DNA from: Bacteroidota bacterium
GTDB taxonomy: Bacteria; Bacteroidota; Bacteroidia; UBA8524
Direction of reading: 5' to 3'
NCBI GenBank assembly: GCA_003531115.1
Contig: DQHT01000082.1
Coordinates: 11,047 to 39,744, forward strand
Length of the DNA: 28,698 nt
The position numbers and the translations under genes are program-made. Below the pieces are notes generated by a model. The model saw only the letters and a list, made by a program, of their open reading frames with translations. It ran no database searches and had not been told where the DNA came from. How positions within the stretch are numbered: the first letter of the stretch is position 1; each line of letters opens with the position of its first letter. Positions 8,894 through 13,268 of this stretch are shown here, piece by piece.

Positions 8894-8901
8894 CAAATGT
8901 A
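8894..8901 (-). promoter_or_regulatory. -7 promoter element for the YiiX-like gene
   Basis: On the minus strand this reads TACATTTG, an exact TAnnTTTG match, ending 4 nt before the ATG at 8889. No TTG -33 box is evident at the usual distance. Its position in the 30-nt gap between two same-strand genes suggests that the lipoprotein gene can be transcribed independently. Confidence 0.6.
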
Positions 8902-8919
8902 GGGGATTGGGGAGAATTC

Positions 8920-10059
8920 CTAAAACTGCAGCAGCGCACCGAATCCGGGATAGGGTTTTGCGGGTACCCCGGGAAGATAAGCGCCGGGTCCTGGAATAAA
9001 TCCGGGGAAAAGACTGAAATCCGGGCCGGATTTTCTTGTGTCGGAAGTTTCTTTATGATTTCGAATAAAGTGCTGCGTAAGCAAGACATAAGTCGCCAAA
9101 GATCCGGTCATACTTCCGAACATGGTATAGTTTCTTTGTTTCTCTCTGGTATTTGCCAGAATGTAGCCGAATCCGCCGCCAAATAGCGCACCGGCCAGTT
9201 CTCCCAGGTTCAGATAGGTTCCCTGGCTGGAGGAAAAGTCGCTTTTTTGTGCCAGATGATGCCCCAATAAAATACCACCGGCACCACCGACCATGGAAGC
9301 TATAGAGAAGTTCTTCCTATTTTTAGGCCGGATCATGGTCATGGCTGCAAATGGAAGAAAGGCCCCGAGTTGGCCGCTGGCACGGAGCATCAATGCATCG
9401 CCTTTTGTATAGCTATTTGAATTGGCGATCAGCGCACCACCCGTTATTCCTACAATTGAGCCACCCAGGGTATACAAGCCTGTTTTCCGCTCATTTATTT
9501 CAGACATGGCCCCGTTTGCATGTGCCAGGGCCAATCCGAAGCCGATACCGAAGTCGCTGTAAGCACTGATGGTAGCGGTCTGGGCCTGGCTCATATTCTG
9601 CGAACGCGACCATAAATAGGCCCCTGTTCCTTCGAGAATACTACCTGCCATTCCATAGGCCAGGAAATAGTCTTTTTCCGTATGAGGCTGAACGATGCCT
9701 GCCAGGGCCATTCCATGAATGATCCCCCGCGTTTGTCCGTGAATGAACAACGATGCGTCAGCTTGGGTAACAGGTTGGTTTTTAGTAAGCAGAAAAGGAA
9801 TAAAAAAGCTCCCGGCCGAGCTTAGCATATACGTGCCGATCGATGCCCTTTCGTTGTTAAAATTTCCAATTTCAGGAATTGCCCAGCCGTAATAAGCCAG
9901 ACCCATTATGGTGCTGGATACCAGGAGTTTTGCCCTACCGCTCTGTTCGGTAGAATCGTGGGTGAGGATAGGAGCATTTTCAAATGTTTGAAGACTTTCC
10001 TGTGCACGCGTTGTGCCTGCACAAAAAATCAGGGATAGGGTTAAAAACATGATTTTCAT
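8920..10059 (-). CDS. Exported glycine-rich hydrophobic protein, function unknown
   Basis: 379 residues. An N-terminal signal peptide ends at 'GTTRAQ' (about residue 19). I do not recognise a named family. The mature protein is made of many short hydrophobic, Gly/Ala-rich stretches with glycine-zipper character, such as 'LGGSIVGITGGALIA', 'SMVGGAGGILLGHHLA' and 'ELAGALFGGGFGYILA', alternating with polar loops. That would suit tightly packed helices in a membrane, or less likely an outer-membrane barrel. The C-terminal ~45 residues are Pro/Gly-rich ('FPGFIPGPGAYLPGVPAKP') and end 'GFGALLQF'; the terminal Phe is compatible with, but does not prove, an outer-membrane location. It is followed after 30 nt by the YiiX-like gene. 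A perfect inverted repeat lies 13 nt upstream of its ATG. Confidence 0.6.
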   Translation of the reverse strand: MKIMFLTLSLIFCAGTTRAQESLQTFENAPILTHDSTEQSGRAKLLVSSTIMGLAYYGWAIPEIGNFNNERASIGTYMLSSAGSFFIPFLLTKNQPVTQADASLFIHGQTRGIIHGMALAGIVQPHTEKDYFLAYGMAGSILEGTGAYLWSRSQNMSQAQTATISAYSDFGIGFGLALAHANGAMSEINERKTGLYTLGGSIVGITGGALIANSNSYTKGDALMLRASGQLGAFLPFAAMTMIRPKNRKNFSIASMVGGAGGILLGHHLAQKSDFSSSQGTYLNLGELAGALFGGGFGYILANTREKQRNYTMFGSMTGSLATYVLLTQHFIRNHKETSDTRKSGPDFSLFPGFIPGPGAYLPGVPAKPYPGFGALLQF

Positions 10060-10072
10060 AATGGTTCATTTT

Positions 10073-10092
10073 ATTGATGGATTGCCATCAAT
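10073..10092. promoter_or_regulatory. Perfect inverted repeat ATTGATGG-ATTG-CCATCAAT
   Basis: An 8-bp perfect inverted repeat with a 4-nt centre lies 13 nt upstream of the start codon of the glycine-rich protein gene (minus strand). It could be an operator for a dimeric regulator, or an RNA hairpin in the 5' leader of that gene. No exact -7 element is seen next to it. Confidence 0.5.
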
Positions 10093-10134
10093 TTTTATCC
10101 CGGATTTTATAAAAAGGCAGTCTATCCCCGTTTT

Positions 10135-10187
10135 TTGACAGTACCCTGACAAATGGATGATGGATTTGACATAAATCTGACAATGGA
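10135..10187. promoter_or_regulatory. Array of four TGACA boxes (two copies of TTGACA-N5-CTGACA)
   Basis: TTGACA-GTACC-CTGACA at 10135-10151 and TTGACA-TAAAT-CTGACA at 10166-10182 form two direct repeats, each followed by (A)ATGGA. TGACA cores start at 10136, 10147, 10167 and 10178, so spacings are 11, 20 and 11 nt, placing boxes on similar faces of the helix. Together with the inverted repeat at 10073-10092, this is the only structure found in the 304-nt gene-free stretch 10060-10363. A regulator-binding site is inferred; no regulator can be named. Confidence 0.45.
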
Positions 10188-10363
10188 GATGTTCTTACTT
10201 GCCAAACAACGGTAACTTCCCTTTATCATCCTTGCAAATCCGGAAGGTTTATAAAAGGCCATTTCTGGGGAAATTGTACTCATTTCGTATAGGCTGGAAA
10301 TTATAGGATGCAGCAATTTCAGGGTAGGTAGGTCAATGGCATCAGTCTTGGAGTAGTGTGACC

Positions 10364-10558
10364 ATGAATCTAAAACGAATTTTTGGAGCAGTGCTTACCG
10401 TACTCGGAATCGCAGGGCTCATTTATGCTGCAGTACTGTTTGTAGCGACGAATAACCAGGGGCAGGAATTGAAATACCTGTTGAGTTATGGCATATTGGG
10501 TTTGATATTTTTTATATCGGGTATGGGCCTGATACGGAATACCCGCGACGAAGGATAA
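10364..10558 (+). CDS. Small two-helix membrane protein, conserved hypothetical
   Basis: 64 residues from ATG 10364 ('MNLKRIFGAVLTVLGIAGLI'). An in-frame GTG at 10358 would add two residues. Two transmembrane helices are clear, about residues 8-27 and 39-55, separated by a polar loop 'TNNQGQELK'; the short tail 'RNTRDEG' is charged and probably cytoplasmic. Short proteins of this pattern (Lys/Arg start, G-x-V-L-T-x-L-G-I-x-G-L-I-Y, then 'YGILGLIFFISGMGLIRNT') are familiar to me from many Bacteroidota genomes, but have no known role. It stands alone between the TGACA array and the tRNA-Phe promoter. Confidence 0.7.
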   Translation: MNLKRIFGAVLTVLGIAGLIYAAVLFVATNNQGQELKYLLSYGILGLIFFISGMGLIRNTRDEG

Positions 10559-10587
10559 GCACCTTCGGACAAAGGGATGAAAAATTA

Positions 10588-10618
10588 TTTTGGAAAGAGG
10601 AGAAAAGCGTTACTTTTG
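10588..10618 (+). promoter_or_regulatory. Promoter of tRNA-Phe (-33 TTTTG, -7 TACTTTTG)
   Basis: TTTTG at 10588-10592 and TACTTTTG at 10611-10618 (exact TAnnTTTG) are separated by 18 nt, fitting the Bacteroidota housekeeping sigma-factor promoter. Transcription should begin near 10625, about 50 nt before the mature tRNA. Confidence 0.7.
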
Positions 10619-10622
10619 CACT

Positions 10623-10650
10623 CCCCAAAGTAGACTGCGTCACTTTGGGG
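10623..10650 (+). repeat. 9-bp hairpin in the tRNA-Phe 5' leader
   Basis: CCCCAAAGT (10623-10631) and ACTTTGGGG (10642-10650) form a perfect 9-bp stem with a 10-nt loop. It begins at about the predicted transcription start and lies wholly within the 5' leader removed by RNase P. There is no U-tract, so it is not a terminator of upstream transcription. Confidence 0.6.
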
Positions 10651-10677
10651 CACGCCCTTTAGTTAGGACGTAGTGAA

Positions 10678-10750
10678 GGTGCGGTAGCTCAGTTGGTAGA
10701 GCAAAGGACTGAAAATCCTTGTGTCGCCGGTTCGATCCCGGCCCACACCA
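10678..10750 (+). tRNA. tRNA-Phe (anticodon GAA)
   Basis: 73 nt fold as a cloverleaf: D-stem GCTC/GAGC with AGTTGGTA loop, anticodon stem AAGGA/TCCTT with loop CTGAAAA (GAA anticodon), variable GTGTC, and T-arm GCCGG-TTCGATC-CCGGC. The acceptor stem GGTGCGG/CCACACC has six Watson-Crick pairs and one C5-A68 mismatch. The discriminator base is A73 and CCA is not encoded (next bases CTT), so CCA must be added after transcription. A clear promoter precedes it and an intrinsic terminator follows. Confidence 0.95.
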
Positions 10751-10754
10751 CTTT

Positions 10755-10788
10755 TAACCGCCGAAGCTTCAGCGAAGGCGGTCGGTTA
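10755..10788. repeat. GC-rich imperfect inverted repeat (REP-like) after tRNA-Phe
   Basis: TAACCGCC (10755-10762) pairs with GGTCGGTTA (10780-10788) as an 8-bp stem with one bulged T; ACCGCC/GGCGGT is an alternative 6-bp pairing. The centre holds the palindrome GAAGCTTC. Elements of the form CCGCC-GAAGCTTCAGCGAA-GGCGG are familiar to me as dispersed intergenic repeats near tRNA genes in this phylum; only one copy is in this window. Confidence 0.5.
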
Positions 10789-10791
10789 TAC

Positions 10792-10826
10792 CAAAAGGCC
10801 CCGAAAAGACGGGGCTTTTTGTTTTT
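10792..10826 (+). terminator. Intrinsic terminator after tRNA-Phe
   Basis: GCCCCG (10798-10803), loop AAAAGA, CGGGGC (10810-10815), followed by TTTTTGTTTTT. An A-rich run just upstream of the stem makes it potentially bidirectional. Confidence 0.85.
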
Positions 10827-10991
10827 ATACAATCCGATTCGCTGCGGTTAGAAGAGGCTTTTTCACTTCCTGGTGAACCAGGATGGAATGGTCTGAGGCA
10901 ATCACAGAAACATAGGGGAGGGTGGACACTTCTACACAACATTGGGTGATGCAGCCAAAATTCCCCATATTTGGTACCTCAATTCTTCGTT

Positions 10992-12281
10992 ATGCTCGCA
11001 CAAGGAATATTTGCAGTGATCCTGCTTTCGGCCATCCTCCTCTTTGTCCGGAACGTAGGGAAAATAAGAAGAAATATCCTCCTCGGAAGAGATGTCGACA
11101 TGAGCGACCGCAAAGGGGATCGTTTTAAAACCATGCTTCGTGTGGCCTTCGGACAATCAAAAATGGGTACACGGCCTGTTCCGGCGTTTTTCCATTTGCT
11201 CATTTACGTGGGGTTTGTCCTGATCAATATTGAAGTATTGGAGATCTTTTTCGATGGACTAGCCGGCACGCATCGTGCCTTCCAACCGGTCCTGGGAAGC
11301 TTTTATACCTTTCTCCTGGGCTTTTTTGAAGTATTGGGCCTGTTTGTATTGATTGCCTGTGTGGCCTTTTTATACCGGCGCCATGTTCAGCGGGTTGGAC
11401 GACTGACCATGCCCGAATTGAAAGGCTGGCCGCAGAAAGATGCCACGACCATTCTGGTAATCGAAATTGTACTGATGGTTGCTTTATTCGTGATGAATGC
11501 AGCCGATCGCTCCTTTCAGCTTTCTACAGCCGGCACCATGCCGGTGAGTTCCTTCATCGCGCCCTTCTTCGATAATACCGGTGATGCAACGCTGAGTCTT
11601 ATTGAACGTGGTGCCTGGTGGTTCCATATTTTGGGTATCCTTGCCTTCCTCAATTATTTACCTTACTCCAAACATTTCCATATCATCCTGGCCTTTCCAA
11701 GTACCTGGTATTCACGCCTTGAACCCAAAGGTTCATTTGCCAATCTGGAAACCGTAACCACGGAAGTACAATTGATGATGGACCCTGCGGCTGCCGTACC
11801 TGATGGCTATGAACCCCCAACCAGCTTTGGTGCAAAGGATGTTCAGGACCTGAGCTGGAAAAACCTGATGGAAGCTTATTCCTGCACAGAATGCGGACGA
11901 TGCACGGCTGTTTGTCCGGCAAACATCACCGGCAAACTCCTCTCACCGCGTAAGGTAATGATGGACACGCGCGACCGTGTTGAGGAAGTAGGAAAGAACA
12001 TGGACGCCAACCAAGGTGTTTTTGTGGATGATGGAAAAAACCTCCATAACCTGATCAGCAAGGAAGAGCTCTGGGCCTGCACTACCTGCAATGCCTGCGC
12101 AGAGGCCTGCCCTATCAATATCAACCCTATGGAGATTATCTTTCAAATGCGCCAATACCTGGTGATGGAAAAATCTGAGGCTCCGGGAGAACTGAATAAT
12201 ATGTTCAATAACCTTGAAAACAATGGCGCACCCTGGCAGTTTTCTCCCGCCGACAGGGCCAATTGGACCCGGGAATCATGA
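10992..12281 (+). CDS. Membrane-bound Fe-S oxidoreductase, two [4Fe-4S] clusters (HdrD/DsrK-like N-terminal half)
   Basis: 429 residues from ATG 10992. A longer TTG start (10971) would place the -7-like CATATTTG box (10966-10973) inside the gene, so it is not used. The N-terminal ~245 residues hold about five membrane helices resembling the cytochrome b/NarI-like domain of respiratory oxidoreductases. The C-terminal part has two ferredoxin-type motifs: C298-x2-C301-x2-C304-x3-C308-P and C363-x2-C366-x2-C369-x3-C373-P. This is the usual membrane partner of a CCG-domain (HdrB-like) protein, and such a gene lies at 16402. Expected role: electron transfer between the quinone pool and a cytoplasmic thiol/disulfide or organic substrate; the actual substrate is unknown. 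No CCG domain is present in this polypeptide. Confidence 0.85.
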   Translation: MLAQGIFAVILLSAILLFVRNVGKIRRNILLGRDVDMSDRKGDRFKTMLRVAFGQSKMGTRPVPAFFHLLIYVGFVLINIEVLEIFFDGLAGTHRAFQPVLGSFYTFLLGFFEVLGLFVLIACVAFLYRRHVQRVGRLTMPELKGWPQKDATTILVIEIVLMVALFVMNAADRSFQLSTAGTMPVSSFIAPFFDNTGDATLSLIERGAWWFHILGILAFLNYLPYSKHFHIILAFPSTWYSRLEPKGSFANLETVTTEVQLMMDPAAAVPDGYEPPTSFGAKDVQDLSWKNLMEAYSCTECGRCTAVCPANITGKLLSPRKVMMDTRDRVEEVGKNMDANQGVFVDDGKNLHNLISKEELWACTTCNACAEACPININPMEIIFQMRQYLVMEKSEAPGELNNMFNNLENNGAPWQFSPADRANWTRES

Positions 12282-12456
12282 GGATTAAAAGGCCGTTCCA
12301 TCCATTCAGAAGGTCAATTTAGCCATTGAGCCTTATTTATTGACAAAAAGGTGCGTAAACTACTGATTTTCACCTAGCTGACAACCGTGATTTTTAAGTT
12401 CCCCATTTACCATTCCGGATTATTTGGTATAAATTGAAAACGAATTCTCTGCACCT

Positions 12457-13146
12457 ATGGTAATGGACGTAAACTACAAGGAGTGTCATCCCGCCCGAAT
12501 ATTGGTGGTCGACGACCATCAGGTATTGATCGATGGCCTGAAGCTCCTTCTCAGAAAAGAACAAACTGTCAGCTTCCAGTATGAAGCCAACAGCGCTGAA
12601 TCTGCATTAGAGTTGTTGAACCGACATCATGCGGATATCGACATTATTCTCACCGACATCTCTATGAGCGGAATGACCGGCCTCGACCTGATCCGTGAAA
12701 CCAAAAAAAGATACCCCCGAATTAAAGTGCTTGTACTCAGTATGTACAAAGACCCGGAAACGGTGAGCGAAATTCTGGCTTCAGAAGCAGAAGGGTATCT
12801 TCTCAAAAATTCAGGAAAGGCCGAGTTGCTCGATGCCATCCGAAAGATCTGTCAGGGGGGTAATTATTACAGTACCGACGTGATCTCCAGCTTTATGAAA
12901 CATCGCACCGATGAGGAGAAAAAGTTCAAAAAGGACATCAAAGAACTATTGACCACCCGCGAAGTGGAGATTGTTCAACTTATCTGCGAGGAACTCACTA
13001 CAGCAGAAATAGCCGAACGCCTGTTTATTAGTCCGCGTACGGTCGATACGCACCGGAAACATATCCTCGAAAAAACGGAGAGCAAATCGGTGGTCAGCCT
13101 CATCAAACTGGCCTATGAATACAACCTCATATCCGTTGCTATTTAG
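12457..13146 (+). CDS. LuxR/NarL-family response regulator (orphan)
   Basis: 229 residues. The receiver domain (about 14-130) has the acidic pair D19-D20, phosphoacceptor D67 in 'ILTDISMSG', the switch Ser in 'VLVLSMYKD' and the conserved Lys in 'YLLKNSGK', so phosphorylation should be possible. The C-terminal GerE-type HTH (about 163-225) carries the recognition-helix pattern 'ISPRTVDTHRKHIL'. No histidine kinase is present in the window. The gene has 175 nt of upstream non-coding DNA and is followed, after 122 nt with its own promoter, by the OmpA/barrel gene. Its HTH is identical at about half of positions to the HTH-only protein at 16061, on the other side of that gene, which suggests related targets. 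Confidence 0.92.
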   Translation: MVMDVNYKECHPARILVVDDHQVLIDGLKLLLRKEQTVSFQYEANSAESALELLNRHHADIDIILTDISMSGMTGLDLIRETKKRYPRIKVLVLSMYKDPETVSEILASEAEGYLLKNSGKAELLDAIRKICQGGNYYSTDVISSFMKHRTDEEKKFKKDIKELLTTREVEIVQLICEELTTAEIAERLFISPRTVDTHRKHILEKTESKSVVSLIKLAYEYNLISVAI

Positions 13147-13160
13147 GGGTTTAGGATTTT

Positions 13161-13175
13161 TACGGACAGACCGTA
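13161..13175. promoter_or_regulatory. Inverted repeat TACGG-N5-CCGTA upstream of the OmpA/barrel gene
   Basis: A 5-bp inverted repeat with a 5-nt centre lies about 75-90 nt upstream of the expected transcription start of the 13269 gene. Its size and symmetry suit a dimeric NarL-type regulator. The binding claim is inference only. Confidence 0.35.
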
Positions 13176-13195
13176 CGTATCATCAGGTATCCAAA

Positions 13196-13215
13196 AATCA
13201 CCGATTCTAGTGATT
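13196..13215. promoter_or_regulatory. Inverted repeat AATCAC-N8-GTGATT near the -33 region
   Basis: A 6-bp perfect inverted repeat ends 20 nt before the -7 box (13236-13243), thus overlapping the expected -33 region of the OmpA/barrel gene. The promoter lacks a recognisable TTG -33 box, which would fit activator dependence. GTGATT also occurs at 12387-12392 upstream of the response regulator gene. Confidence 0.4.
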
Positions 13216-13235
13216 CATAGCCGATAAGCAGCCTC

Positions 13236-13243
13236 TAGTTTTG
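13236..13243 (+). promoter_or_regulatory. -7 promoter element for the OmpA/barrel-LuxR operon
   Basis: TAGTTTTG is an exact TAnnTTTG match, ending 25 nt before the ATG at 13269. The -33 TTG is absent at the usual distance; the inverted repeat at 13196-13215 occupies that region instead. Confidence 0.6.
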
Positions 13244-13268
13244 TTCATAGCAAGTTATCCCTTGACCT

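Noticed and set aside
10122..10316. 64-codon minus-strand frame in the gene-free stretch
   Set aside because: Its composition is not protein-like, no -7 element precedes it, and it runs through the TGACA repeats.
12282..12456. Promoter of the response regulator gene around TATAAATTG (12428-12436)
   Set aside because: It is too far from TAnnTTTG to call, and no other clear promoter was found in this 175-nt gap.
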